64,000 nt of DNA from Serratia silvae (GTDB taxonomy: Bacteria > Pseudomonadota > Gammaproteobacteria > Enterobacterales > Enterobacteriaceae), in assembly GCF_023282985.1 (NCBI RefSeq), contig NZ_JAGQDC010000005.1, forward strand, positions 226,495-290,494. The letters are read 5' to 3'. This document shows, one piece after another, positions 9,226-17,597 of the stretch; position 1 is the first letter of the stretch, and every line of letters starts with the position of its first letter. A model generated the notes under the pieces. That model had not been told where the DNA came from and searched no databases. It saw only the letters and a program-made list of their open reading frames with translations. A program made the position numbers and the translations under genes.

Positions 9226-10518
9226 ATGAAGCAGGCAACTTTGACTCCGGTTTTTGCGATCCCGCCCCAGCGTATTAGCACCATGATCAACCGCAGCATT
9301 GTGGAACAACATGTGGATGAAGCCGGGTTCCAATGGCTACAGCATACCGATGCTGTCCAGCGCCCGGATTACACTCTGGAAGATATTGTTGAGCTGGATA
9401 ACACTCTGGAGGCTAATCTGGATGGGATTTATCTTGCTGGGGAAACAGGCTGGCAACTTTGCCAAACTCAACTAACCGATGGCGAAGAGTATCTTTTCCC
9501 CGCAATGGTGATGGCATTACGCAGCCAGGATCCAGGCCGGCAGCAACAACTGCTAAAAACGGTGAACAGTGAAAATGCGGAAATGTTTATCGGTGCGCTG
9601 GGATGGGTAGACTATGCGCAGGCAAAACCTGTTATTGAGCAGCTACTCAACAGTACCCGTCCCTTTTATCAATACTTGGGGGTTGCCGCCTGTGGTCTAC
9701 ACCGGCAAAAGCCGAGTGTCGCGATACAGCAGCTGTTACAAAGCCCTATTCCCTTACTCAAGGTGCGGGTGATCCAGTTAATCGGTGAGCTGAAATATCA
9801 TGACTTGAAGGTTGAACTGGCTCACTACCTGCGGGCAGAAAACCAGGCCTACCGTTTTTGGTCTGCCTGGTCACTGGCCCTGTTAGGGGAACGCTATCAT
9901 GCGTTACCGGTGCTGGAGAGCTGCCTCCATCCAGATTCGGCCTATTACCAACCAGCACTGCAAGTGGCCATACGGATTGCCACTCCGGATGGCCGTAAAC
10001 GGCTGATCTACACCTTAGCGAAAAGCCACTTTTTCAAGAGCGCCATCACCGCAACCGGTATAGCGGGATATGTTGATGGCATCGGCTGGTTAATCAAAAT
10101 GATGGAGCAACCGGAACTGGCACGGATCGCCGGTGAAGCATTCAGTCTGATAACCGGAGTGGATCTTGAGTATAACGATCTCGTGAAGGAGCAAGCGGAA
10201 GATGACGACAATAACGAGCTATTTGATGATGACGATGACGATGATAATATTGACGAAGATGAACAGAATTTACCTATCCCCGAGCCGCTATTAGTTGCAA
10301 AATGGTGGCAGCAGTATCAGCGTGATTTCAAGGCCGGAACACGTTATTTGGCCGGCAACGCGATCAATGACGGTAACCTGCTTACGCTATTACAAAGTGG
10401 CCGGCAAAGGCAAGCGGCCGCACTGGAGCTGGCATTATCCGACCCCACACATACCTTTTTGCCAACCAGTGTCAAAGGCAGTAAACAACAACATTATGGA
10501 TTAGGAGGGAAGTACTGA
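9226..10518 (+). CDS. TIGR02270-family HEAT-like T6SS-associated protein
   Basis: A 430-residue protein matching the TIGR02270 type found in T6SS vgrG neighbourhoods. It is largely alpha-helical with HEAT-like repeats: segments such as FYQYLGVAACGLHR, LLKVRVIQLIGELKY and YRFWSAWSLALLGE have the helix-turn-helix repeat look. A strongly acidic run (seven Asp in a row plus flanking Asp/Glu) lies at about residues 325-345. No signal peptide or membrane span is seen. Its role is unproven; a scaffold or loader for the PAAR-like protein encoded next is plausible. The stop overlaps the next start (TGATG) and a strong AGGAGG precedes that start, so the two are tightly coupled. Confidence 0.8.
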   Translation: MKQATLTPVFAIPPQRISTMINRSIVEQHVDEAGFQWLQHTDAVQRPDYTLEDIVELDNTLEANLDGIYLAGETGWQLCQTQLTDGEEYLFPAMVMALRSQDPGRQQQLLKTVNSENAEMFIGALGWVDYAQAKPVIEQLLNSTRPFYQYLGVAACGLHRQKPSVAIQQLLQSPIPLLKVRVIQLIGELKYHDLKVELAHYLRAENQAYRFWSAWSLALLGERYHALPVLESCLHPDSAYYQPALQVAIRIATPDGRKRLIYTLAKSHFFKSAITATGIAGYVDGIGWLIKMMEQPELARIAGEAFSLITGVDLEYNDLVKEQAEDDDNNELFDDDDDDDNIDEDEQNLPIPEPLLVAKWWQQYQRDFKAGTRYLAGNAINDGNLLTLLQSGRQRQAAALELALSDPTHTFLPTSVKGSKQQHYGLGGKY

Positions 10519-10925
10519 TGGCTAAGGAAGTATTTGCCAATGGTCGGGAGGTTTCCTCGAAAAAAAGCGGGGATACACGATTTTGTCCACCCATTGATAT
10601 CTGTCATTCTCCACCCCCCCCGCCACCCACACCTAAAATAGGGATACCCATTCCTTACCCTAACTTTAGTCAGTCGTCTACTTTGGCGCAAGGCTCTAAA
10701 ACCGTGAATATAAAAGGCGCGCCGATATCGTTGAAAAACACATCTTACTATAAAAAAAGCAGCGGTAATGAGGTTGCAACCAACCAGCTTAAAGAAGGGG
10801 TTATTTCAGGAAAAATTAAAGGAAAATGTTATGCAACCGGTTGGAGTTTTGATGTCAGAGTTGAAGGTAAAAATGTTACCAGACAGTTAGATGGTTCAAG
10901 GCATAACGATAAAAATACCGTATAA
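10518..10925 (+). CDS. PAAR-like (DUF4150) spike-tip protein
   Basis: A 135-residue DUF4150 protein. Family features visible: VFANGREVSSKKSGDTRFCPP at the start, the IPIPYPNFSQSS segment, and TVNIKGAPISLKNTSYYKKSSGNE. DUF4150 proteins are PAAR-like tips that sit on VgrG and carry or recruit effectors. There is no toxin domain attached; the C-terminal 40 residues are short and basic. The gene immediately downstream encodes a candidate toxin, so this protein is the probable carrier. Base composition falls from here on (more A/T than the structural genes), consistent with an exchangeable cargo cassette. Confidence 0.85.
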   Translation: MAKEVFANGREVSSKKSGDTRFCPPIDICHSPPPPPPTPKIGIPIPYPNFSQSSTLAQGSKTVNIKGAPISLKNTSYYKKSSGNEVATNQLKEGVISGKIKGKCYATGWSFDVRVEGKNVTRQLDGSRHNDKNTV

Positions 10926-10945
10926 CAATGAGTGGAGGTCACATT

Positions 10946-11656
10946 ATGGCAGGCACTAACAAAGGGGACTCTTGCCCCCTACCGCCAAGAGAAAGAGATT
11001 GCAAGGAATTAGATGATGGTAATAAGGACACACGAAATGAAAAACATGTAGAAAAGGCGACAGAGAAAAAAAATGAAAAAGGAGAAGAGGTTACTGTTGC
11101 CACAGCATTTGTTTACCCTCCATGTTCTAAAATTGTTACGGATAAATTAAGTGGAACATCTATATCTGGTACTATACGACGGACTTTATTAACTAGTAAT
11201 GAAAGAAAGTCACTCATTCAGATTAAACAAGGCATTGCACTTGCTCCAACGGCCAAGGAAATAAAAGGAAATAAACCAAAAACAGCCAAAGGGGTCGATT
11301 TTTGTGATAACTTGAAAAATCATAAACCATTTGATTCTAATAATGTCATGGGGCAATTTCGTGCCTGTACCGGTCATGCAGAATCCGCAATCCTGACAAC
11401 GCTAGGAAAAGCAGGATGCTTAACCGGTGCCAATCAATTGCTTTTTAAGATAAACTGGCCAAACCCTGGCAAAGAAACCATGCCTTGCCGTAACTGTTAT
11501 GAATTAATGAAAAAGGTATCTGAAGCATGTGACATCGATATACATATATGCGATGAAGAAAATAATCCTAAATCTATTAAAGAAGACGCGAAATTTAAAG
11601 ATTATAATGATCTTGAAGAGGACGTTACATCAGCAACTGGTGAGGGAATAAAGTAA
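10946..11656 (+). CDS. Candidate T6SS effector with cytidine-deaminase-like fold
   Basis: A 236-residue protein with a deaminase zinc signature: HAE (H144, E146) and, 34 residues after the Glu, PCRNC (C181, C184). In the deaminase superfamily the His and two Cys bind zinc and the Glu shuttles protons. The helix after HAE and the beta-loop-PCxxC arrangement fit that fold. The preferred start is the ATG at 10946, which follows GGAGG by 7 bases; an in-frame ATG at 10928 is less well placed. There is no signal peptide and the N-terminal half is Lys/Glu rich. It lies directly after a PAAR-like gene and before two candidate immunity genes. Toxin deaminases of this superfamily edit DNA, RNA or nucleotides; which substrate is unknown here. 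Confidence 0.78.
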   Translation: MAGTNKGDSCPLPPRERDCKELDDGNKDTRNEKHVEKATEKKNEKGEEVTVATAFVYPPCSKIVTDKLSGTSISGTIRRTLLTSNERKSLIQIKQGIALAPTAKEIKGNKPKTAKGVDFCDNLKNHKPFDSNNVMGQFRACTGHAESAILTTLGKAGCLTGANQLLFKINWPNPGKETMPCRNCYELMKKVSEACDIDIHICDEENNPKSIKEDAKFKDYNDLEEDVTSATGEGIK

Positions 11657-11661
11657 ATATT

Positions 11662-12414
11662 ATGATTAAAAAACCAAAAATTTTTATTGAGCACGACATT
11701 TCAAATAAACCGGTCAGTTATGCGTGGAATGATAATATTGAGTATCATCTTTTGGAGGAAAGGAATCCACGTTTGATGCTTCAATTATTGAAATTAAATT
11801 TTAAAACCGTGATGGGATTTGCTACTGCTGCTGCCGAATGGATTACATGGCGCTTAGAAGATCATCGGCAAATCGCCTCACAAAAGGATATGAATGAAGA
11901 GAAATCTTTTATTGAAGCGCAATATATTGGGCTTATTGATAAACATTATCTAAGAAATTTTTATCAAAGAGAGGAATATTTAGCCTCTGATACTATTGAA
12001 GGTCCAATATGGAAATTACTTAGATTTTCATTTTTCAGCCGTGATTGGTATATAAGAACGCGGTTTGGTTTGCATCACAGAGCATGTAATCTTATTATGC
12101 TGGCCAGACATGTTACAGAACAAAATGAATTGTTTGATCATTGGCTGGCCGATTGTCTTGGCAGAGCAATCCCGCTTTTCCCCAATAAATCAGTAGACAG
12201 AAAAAATGAGCCTATCGATGGTTATGATTCATCTCAGGATGCTTTTATCCCTCGTGAGTTTTTTTTTGATATGGCGTTTGATTATACCAATGCCAATTTA
12301 CTTGAAATACAACAAAACATGCTAAAACAGGTGGATCATACAAAGAGTCAATATCTTTACGAACCAAAGGATATGATCCAAAAAGGATTCATTGGCACTC
12401 CGTATCAATTATAA
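11662..12414 (+). CDS. Candidate immunity or adaptor protein, paralog A
   Basis: A 250-residue protein of no family I recognise. It starts 5 bases after the deaminase-like gene, which is the usual place for an immunity gene. It is AT-rich, has no signal peptide or membrane span, and contains many aromatic and acidic residues. It resembles the next gene product: both begin with P-[VI]-[SD]-Y-[AV]-W-[ND]-D and end with a QVDH or QVDY segment, then a short basic stretch and PYQL or PYRL. The pair therefore arose by duplication. A cytosolic immunity protein is the simplest reading; a T6SS accessory protein is the alternative. Confidence 0.62.
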   Translation: MIKKPKIFIEHDISNKPVSYAWNDNIEYHLLEERNPRLMLQLLKLNFKTVMGFATAAAEWITWRLEDHRQIASQKDMNEEKSFIEAQYIGLIDKHYLRNFYQREEYLASDTIEGPIWKLLRFSFFSRDWYIRTRFGLHHRACNLIMLARHVTEQNELFDHWLADCLGRAIPLFPNKSVDRKNEPIDGYDSSQDAFIPREFFFDMAFDYTNANLLEIQQNMLKQVDHTKSQYLYEPKDMIQKGFIGTPYQL

Positions 12415-12426
12415 AGGTGACATAAA

Positions 12427-13227
12427 ATGGATTATGTTTTTCCTGATTATATCAATCAGCAAAATTTGGGTCATGAGCCCATTGATTATGTCTGGGATGA
12501 CTCTCAGGTTGAAGAAAATCTGGACTTTCATTATGGAGAACAGGTGACTGAAAAGTTAGCAACGGTATCACTACGGGCAAGGTTACTGTTAATGAATGGC
12601 ATTTATGAGTGGATACTTGCCAGACTGATAAACTATACCGAACACAAAGATATTTTTGAAAATATCGCTCAGGCAGCCTATTGTGCCAATATCAATCCAT
12701 ACTATCTTGCAGGGGATTTTGAGCTTGATCGTGATGACTTTGAAGGGCCTGTTGATGGGGTTTTATGGTGTGCGGGATATGCAGGGTTAACAGGTCATTA
12801 TCATATTGCCTATAATTCCTATCTAAAAAATGATGAGAATTATACATTTGAGTCTTACAGTCCATCAGATGCTTTGGATGAATGTTCCTTATTAATCACT
12901 CTGGCATTACATATTTTACCTCAGGATAGGAGGTTGTTTTTCAAACAGTGGCTGGAGGAAAACATCAATCAACTGCAAAAAAATTATAAACTAAAAGAGA
13001 TTGACCCCTTTAAGTTTTTATTCACAGAGCCGGATGAATTGATATGGTTTGGCGATTATGTTTCGCGAGAAATATTGGTGCTGGGAAGTCAGTATAGTAA
13101 TAAAGAGCTGATTGATTTTTGTGATCGTTTTTTACAACAAGTCGATTATCATCATAATCCTTTGCTGGTTCCCCCAAAAGAGTTAAAAAAGAGAATAAAA
13201 CATCCTTATCGTTTAACTGATATTTAA
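12427..13227 (+). CDS. Candidate immunity or adaptor protein, paralog B
   Basis: A 266-residue paralog of the preceding gene product, with the same N-terminal EPIDYVWDDSQVEENL type segment and the same C-terminal layout (FLQQVDYHHNPLL, then HPYRL). It is acidic, without membrane spans or signal peptide. It is preceded by AAAGGTGACATAAA as ribosome site and followed 18 bases later by the DUF2169 gene. Neighbouring duplicated immunity genes usually protect against related toxin variants, so one of the two may be an orphan kept from an earlier cargo. Function is inferred from position only. Confidence 0.6.
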   Translation: MDYVFPDYINQQNLGHEPIDYVWDDSQVEENLDFHYGEQVTEKLATVSLRARLLLMNGIYEWILARLINYTEHKDIFENIAQAAYCANINPYYLAGDFELDRDDFEGPVDGVLWCAGYAGLTGHYHIAYNSYLKNDENYTFESYSPSDALDECSLLITLALHILPQDRRLFFKQWLEENINQLQKNYKLKEIDPFKFLFTEPDELIWFGDYVSREILVLGSQYSNKELIDFCDRFLQQVDYHHNPLLVPPKELKKRIKHPYRLTDI

Positions 13228-13245
13228 TGGCGAAAGGAGGTCAGC

Positions 13246-14340
13246 ATGTTTTTTAATAACACAACCCCGTATAGTGTAGACTGGAGCCCTGGTTTTGATA
13301 AAAATGGTAGGGAACAATTAGTTGTCATCATTAAAGTCACCTGGGAACTACCGCATTCTGGGCAGGATTTGGTTCTGGCTGACATGCAAACCCCCCTAAT
13401 AGAGGCAGATATTTCTACTGGCAAACCGGGGTTTTCTGCTACCTTATATGAGGGCGATTACGCAACATTTAAACCATGTTGCGATGTACTGGTTAATGGT
13501 TGCGCCTACTCACCCTCTGACAGGCCGGTTAAAGAAGTGCCGGTATTGTTGCAAGTCAATAATCAGAACAATACATTGTTGAGTAAAGGATTTATGGTTA
13601 AGGGCGATCGCTATTGGGAGCCTGGAGTGATTTCCTTTAGACCGTCGTCGCAACAGCCATTTACTAAAATGCCGGTCTCCTATGATAATGCGTTTGGCGG
13701 GATAGATAACACCAAGCTCACTCATCCTTATTTTTATCAAGATAACCCAGTGGGAAGAGGTTATTCTCATCATAAAACCAAGTTAGCGGGTACCCTGCTG
13801 GCTAACACCGAAGAAATCGGTAACCCAATCCGTACCCCTGGTGGTCATTATCGCCCGATGGCTTTAGGTGCTGTGGGCCGATCATGGCCGATACGCAGCC
13901 GCTATGCAGGTACCTATGATGATCACTGGATACAAAACATCATGCCGTTTTGCCCTGATGATTTTGACTATCGTTTTTTTCAATCTACACCACCAGACCA
14001 ACAAATACCTTATCCTCAGGGGGGAGAGATTGTATCGTTATTAAATTTCTCCCAAAATGCCGTTCTCAAATTTAAACTACCGCAACAAAAGATCCCGGTT
14101 ATTTTTATTCCCCATGTAGGTTCTGATAAGCAGCTTCAAAGTATGGTTGACACTATTTTAATCGAGCCCGAACTGGGAAGAGTGGTTATGACCTCCAGAG
14201 CTGTTCTGCCAATTAAGAAAAGCCTTCATGAAATTAAGGAAGTGATTGTGGGCGAAATGTCTAGCTCATGGTATAGAATTAGATATTCTCCGCATAAAAA
14301 ACATTACTCCAGTTTATTGGAGTTATGTAACAAGATCTGA
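13246..14340 (+). CDS. DUF2169 domain protein, T6SS accessory
   Basis: A 364-residue DUF2169 protein. Visible family features: an N-terminal beta-rich stretch starting FFNNTTPYSVDWSPGFDKNG, a central SYDNAFGGIDN segment, and AVGRSWPIRSRYAGTYDDHW near residue 205. DUF2169 genes recur in T6SS cargo islands next to DUF4150 and thiolase-like genes and are thought to act in effector loading, though the mechanism is not settled. The start follows a strong AAAGGAGG ribosome site. It is AT-rich like its neighbours and most likely lies in one transcription unit with the PAAR-like gene. It appears intact. Confidence 0.85.
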   Translation: MFFNNTTPYSVDWSPGFDKNGREQLVVIIKVTWELPHSGQDLVLADMQTPLIEADISTGKPGFSATLYEGDYATFKPCCDVLVNGCAYSPSDRPVKEVPVLLQVNNQNNTLLSKGFMVKGDRYWEPGVISFRPSSQQPFTKMPVSYDNAFGGIDNTKLTHPYFYQDNPVGRGYSHHKTKLAGTLLANTEEIGNPIRTPGGHYRPMALGAVGRSWPIRSRYAGTYDDHWIQNIMPFCPDDFDYRFFQSTPPDQQIPYPQGGEIVSLLNFSQNAVLKFKLPQQKIPVIFIPHVGSDKQLQSMVDTILIEPELGRVVMTSRAVLPIKKSLHEIKEVIVGEMSSSWYRIRYSPHKKHYSSLLELCNKI

Positions 14341-14392
14341 TAGTAGTTCATAGGTTTTTGCAAAAGAATAGTGAGTCAAAAGGAGATTTATT

Positions 14393-15421
14393 ATGGAACC
14401 ACTAGCTGTTTTAGCATCAGGGATGGTCACTGCGGTTGGTTTTAATTCCCCCACCAGCTGCGCCGCTATCAGGGCAGGAATTAGCGGTGTCGAGGAGCTT
14501 AATATATCAGAATACATTGGCAGTACAGATAAATTACGCGGAGCTAAGGTTAACCTTCCCCAATGGTGGAATAGTTTATATAAATTCGTCAATCTTGCCG
14601 CACCCGCTATTTGGGAATGCTTGCAAGCTATCCCTGTTGAATGGCATCACCACATCCCAATTTTCCTCGGTATTTCTTTACCCCATAAAAAACGGTTGAG
14701 CGATTATGACAACCTTTTGAACATAGTGGAAAGTAAGTTGAATTTATCCCATCATAGATACTCAAAAATTATTCCATCAGGGCAAATATCGGGGATCCAT
14801 GCGTTAAAGTTGACAGCAGAAACGTTGCTTGATGAGCAAGTGCCGTGTTGTATTATCGCTGGTACGGACAGCTACTTACAGGACGAGATTTTCGACTATT
14901 ATATTGGACATCGTCGTATTTATACAACAGATAACTCTAATGGTTTTTTCCCCGGTGAAGCCGGAGCCGCAGTTCTTGTAGGACTTGGCAAAAAATTTCC
15001 AAAATCAACATTACATATCACTGGCTTTGGTGAAGGTAATGAGCCATCAACAGTGTTTACAACAGACTTACCCTTTAGAGCAACAGGAATGACAGAAGCA
15101 TTAAAATCTGCTGTTGCAGACTCAGGAATTGAACTAAACCGGATCAATTTGTCACTTTCCGACCTTAATGGTGAATACTATAAATTTAATGAGATGACGA
15201 TTGCCACGTCTCGCTTTAGTCGCCATGACAAGCCCGTGTCTATTGATAATATTTGGCATCCTATCGAGTATATAGGTGAGGTCGGTGCAGCTATTGTTCC
15301 TCTTTTATTAGGTGTTGCATTGGATTCTAGGCAAAAGGGATATAACCCCGGGGAGCATTTACTGTTACATGTTGGCAATGATGAGTGTGAGCGTGGCGCA
15401 CTAATTGCGAACTTTAGATAA
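14393..15421 (+). CDS. Catalytically degenerate ketoacyl-synthase-fold protein, T6SS-linked
   Basis: A 342-residue thiolase-fold protein. The start MEPLAVLASGMVTAVG, the GIHALKLTAETL helix, the IIAGTDSYL strand and FFPGEAGAAVLV are typical of beta-ketoacyl synthases. The nucleophilic Cys expected before SGIHAL is Gln (Q131). The first catalytic His (HGT motif) is Asn (N259 in DLNGEYY). The second His (GH motif) is Glu (E296 in YIGEVGAA). All three residues needed for condensation are absent, so a structural or binding role is likely. Cys-to-Gln also occurs in decarboxylating KSQ loading domains, but those keep the histidines. It lies 52 bases after DUF2169, the usual partner in T6SS islands. 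It is shorter than FabF-type enzymes (about 410). Confidence 0.8.
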   Translation: MEPLAVLASGMVTAVGFNSPTSCAAIRAGISGVEELNISEYIGSTDKLRGAKVNLPQWWNSLYKFVNLAAPAIWECLQAIPVEWHHHIPIFLGISLPHKKRLSDYDNLLNIVESKLNLSHHRYSKIIPSGQISGIHALKLTAETLLDEQVPCCIIAGTDSYLQDEIFDYYIGHRRIYTTDNSNGFFPGEAGAAVLVGLGKKFPKSTLHITGFGEGNEPSTVFTTDLPFRATGMTEALKSAVADSGIELNRINLSLSDLNGEYYKFNEMTIATSRFSRHDKPVSIDNIWHPIEYIGEVGAAIVPLLLGVALDSRQKGYNPGEHLLLHVGNDECERGALIANFR

Positions 15422-15479
15422 TAATATTTTTATAATAAGAGACGATTTTCGCGACATTTAACATCCTTAAAGCGTTTCA

Positions 15480-15599
15480 GCTTTAGCAAGACTGGCTCGT
15501 GCGCTGCTTGCTGCAAAAATAGGCTGTGAGTATTGCATTGTGCCGGGGGTTGATAGTTATCTGCAACAATCCACCATCAGATACTATCTTGATGAACAA
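15480..15599 (+). pseudogene. Fragment of a second ketoacyl-synthase-like gene
   Basis: A short open stretch reads ALARLARALLAAKIG, then CIVPGVDSYLQQ and IRYYLDEQ. This parallels the upstream intact protein (CCIIAGTDSYLQDE, FDYYIGHRR). Before and after it the similarity stops, and the frame runs into a stop near 15686. It is a remnant of a paralogous ketoacyl-synthase-fold gene, left when the cargo end of the T6SS island decayed or recombined. Confidence 0.7.
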
Positions 15600-15678
15600 G
15601 TTATCATCTGTATTTCTTGTTATATTGCTTATTTCATCTATAATTGCAACACCAAAGGAAAATCCACAAAACCAATAG

Positions 15679-16725
15679 CACTTTGATATTAGTTGCGGCG
15701 CGCGCGAGCTGTTACTGCCCTTCCCTGGCTGGACGCTACCGGGCGTGACAGGGGCTGGCGGCTTACAGGCGCAGATCAAAAATGGCTTATCGCTGCAAGG
15801 CGAGCGGATTGTCATTGCAGGCAGCGGACCGTTGCTACTGGCGGTTGCCGATAGCGTCACCAAAGCGGGTGGTAAGGTCATACTGCTGGCCGAACAAGTT
15901 TCGATGAAACGCCTGGCGAGATTCGCCATTGGGTTGTGGCATTGGCCAGCGAAAGTACGGCAGTCATTACGCTTAATTAACCGCCGCTATCGCCTCAATA
16001 GCCATGTAGTGGAAGCGCTAGGCGAGCAGCGGCTGACCGCAGTTCGCGTCCAACAAGGGGAGCAGGTTCGTACAATCGCCTGCGATCGACTTGCCTGTGG
16101 ATTCGGACTGGTGGCGAATATCGAATTGGCCATGCTATTGGGATGCAGAATAGAGAATGCGGCCATTGCCGTTGATGCATTGCAACAAACCAGTGTGGCC
16201 AACCTGTATGCGGCGGGTGAATGCACCGGTGTGGGGGGAAGTGAACTGGCCTTGGCGGAAGGCGCAATTGCCGGGTATGCCGCCAGCGGTAATATCGTAC
16301 GTGCTCAGGCATTGTTGGCAAAACGTAGCATATGGCAGCGTTTTGCCGCCGCAGTCAGCCAGACCTTTGTGCTAAACCCAACGCTGAAAACCCTCGGCGC
16401 AGCCGACACCTTACTGTGCCGCTGTGAGGATGTAACGCTGGGGGAGATTGATGCCGCAACGGGCTGGGCAGCCACCAAACTGCATAGTCGCTGCGGTATG
16501 GGGGCCTGCCAGGGGAAAATCTGCGCCACAGCGGCTCGACATCTGTTTGACTGGCCCATACCGCAGCCAAGAGTGCCTTTGACCCCGGCACGGCTTGAAA
16601 CACTGGCTTTACTGGCCCCTCACCCCAACCCTCTCCCACAGGGAGAGGGAGCTGGTAAGGTGTCGTTTTCTGGTGTAGAGGTGATCTGCGATAGAGTTGA
16701 TACAGAAGAGGAGTGTACTAAATAA
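15679..16725 (+). pseudogene. 5'-truncated FAD-dependent oxidoreductase with BFD-like [2Fe-2S] domain
   Basis: The frame opens after a stop at 15676 without a proper start region and enters mid-protein at GARELLLPFPGW. The NAD-binding Rossmann segment (IVIAGSGPLLLAVADSV) and the FAD-side motif NLYAAGECTGVGGSELALAEG are visible, then a BFD-like iron-sulfur domain (CRCEDVTLGEIDAA, then RCGMGACQGKIC). This is the architecture of HcnB/opine-dehydrogenase A-type subunits. The N-terminal FAD-binding part, about 100-130 residues, is missing. The C-terminus reads into an interspersed repeat (PHPNPLPQGEG), so the last 35 residues are not native. A GTG at 15745 could start a shortened product, but function is doubtful. 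Confidence 0.8.
16616..16653 (+). repeat. Interspersed repeat, copy 1 (NPLPQGEG type)
   Basis: The sequence contains CCTCACCCCAACCCTCTCCC followed by ACAGGGAGAGGGAGCTG, with an internal palindrome (CCCTCTCCC/GGGAGAGGG). Near-identical copies flank the element between golT and golS at 32855-32890 and, inverted, at 33109-33143. When translated in this frame it reads PHPNPLPQGEG, a common signature of this repeat in gammaproteobacterial genomes. It forms the 3' end of the oxidoreductase remnant. Confidence 0.8.
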
Positions 16726-16779
16726 ATTGTGGCATTTTCGGTCCCCACCAAAGATTTCGTTACCCGCAAAATCCCATTT

Positions 16780-16812
16780 TGTGCTCCGGGCGTTGTATCA
16801 GCCTGGAGCACA
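16780..16812. repeat. Imperfect 12-bp inverted repeat (hairpin)
   Basis: Arms TGTGCTCCGGGC and GCCTGGAGCACA pair with one mismatch around a 9-base loop. It lies between the oxidoreductase remnant (+) and a lipoprotein gene (-), which converge here. It could act as a bidirectional terminator, but no clear T-run follows on either strand. Confidence 0.5.
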
Positions 16813-16857
16813 GCTCTTTGCATCAAAAATGCAGACTTCAGAAACGCGGCCTGTTAT

Positions 16858-17208
16858 TTATAGCCAGCTGGTGTTTTTCCAACCCTTTTTTGCCATGCAG
16901 GCAGTAAATGCGGCTTTCCGGCTATTTATATTAACGTCCAAGGGGTAGCTTTCAACGCCTAGTTTATTTTCATATTTATAACCACTACTGTTACATCCAT
17001 CGTCATCTTTATTGCATTTCAATGAAACCTGCTTTTCAACGCTTCTGGTAGCGACCTCATTTTTAACCGGGTACTGAGCTAATGACTCAGTATCGCAAAG
17101 GTTATTCGCCTCTTGAAGGGGCAGTGTTGGCGTACCTAACGGTTCCCATGTGGCAGCACAGCCCGACAGAATAATGGCGGGGAAAACAGCGAACAGGCAT
17201 TTATTCAT
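16858..17208 (-). CDS. Small hypothetical lipoprotein
   Basis: A 116-residue protein with a lipoprotein signal peptide: MNKCLFAVFPAIILSGCAAT, with the lipobox LSGC giving Cys 17 as the lipidated residue. The mature part is polar, contains several Cys (a cluster CNKDDDGC) and ends with FTACMAKKGWKNTSWL, a motif type seen in small enterobacterial lipoproteins with a conserved C-terminal ACMxxKGW. I do not recognise a named family. It is transcribed alone on the minus strand, converging on the oxidoreductase remnant. Function unknown. Confidence 0.72.
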   Translation of the reverse strand: MNKCLFAVFPAIILSGCAATWEPLGTPTLPLQEANNLCDTESLAQYPVKNEVATRSVEKQVSLKCNKDDDGCNSSGYKYENKLGVESYPLDVNINSRKAAFTACMAKKGWKNTSWL

Positions 17209-17525
17209 AAAATTTTCTTTAGTTAAATTGAAGGAACTACTTTGTTAGCAGAGAACGCTTGAAACATAACTTACTGAGATAGAGAACTTTATCGGACAGG
17301 TGAGTCACGGCAACGGTGAAACCCTTGGTATAGAGGACATAATAGTGTAACGGATTTAAACGGCAGATTAACGGCCGTACTCCAACTCCTTGAGAGGGAT
17401 CGATGCAGCAGGTCACGACAATAGGCCGGCGTCCGATCAATCTGCCCTAGCGGTATTGACTAAAATTCTAATAATAAGAGAATGATAGGATTGTGTTGGG
17501 GATATCCCCAGTGAGTAATCAATAG
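17209..17525. other. Intergenic region with no convincing gene
   Basis: About 320 bases between the divergently oriented small lipoprotein gene (-) and digH (+). A 67-codon open frame on the minus strand (17237-17440) has no family look and no clear ribosome site. The region should hold promoters for both neighbours; I cannot assign -35/-10 elements with confidence. Confidence 0.5.
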
Positions 17526-17597
17526 AAGCCGGAGCGAATCATCGCCTGTTCTCAGAGCTTTACCAAAGTTAAACAGCTAGGCGTACTTCTTGCCGGT

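Noticed and set aside
17237..17440. 67-codon minus-strand open frame
   Set aside because: No ribosome site, no recognisable protein features, and it lies in a likely promoter region.
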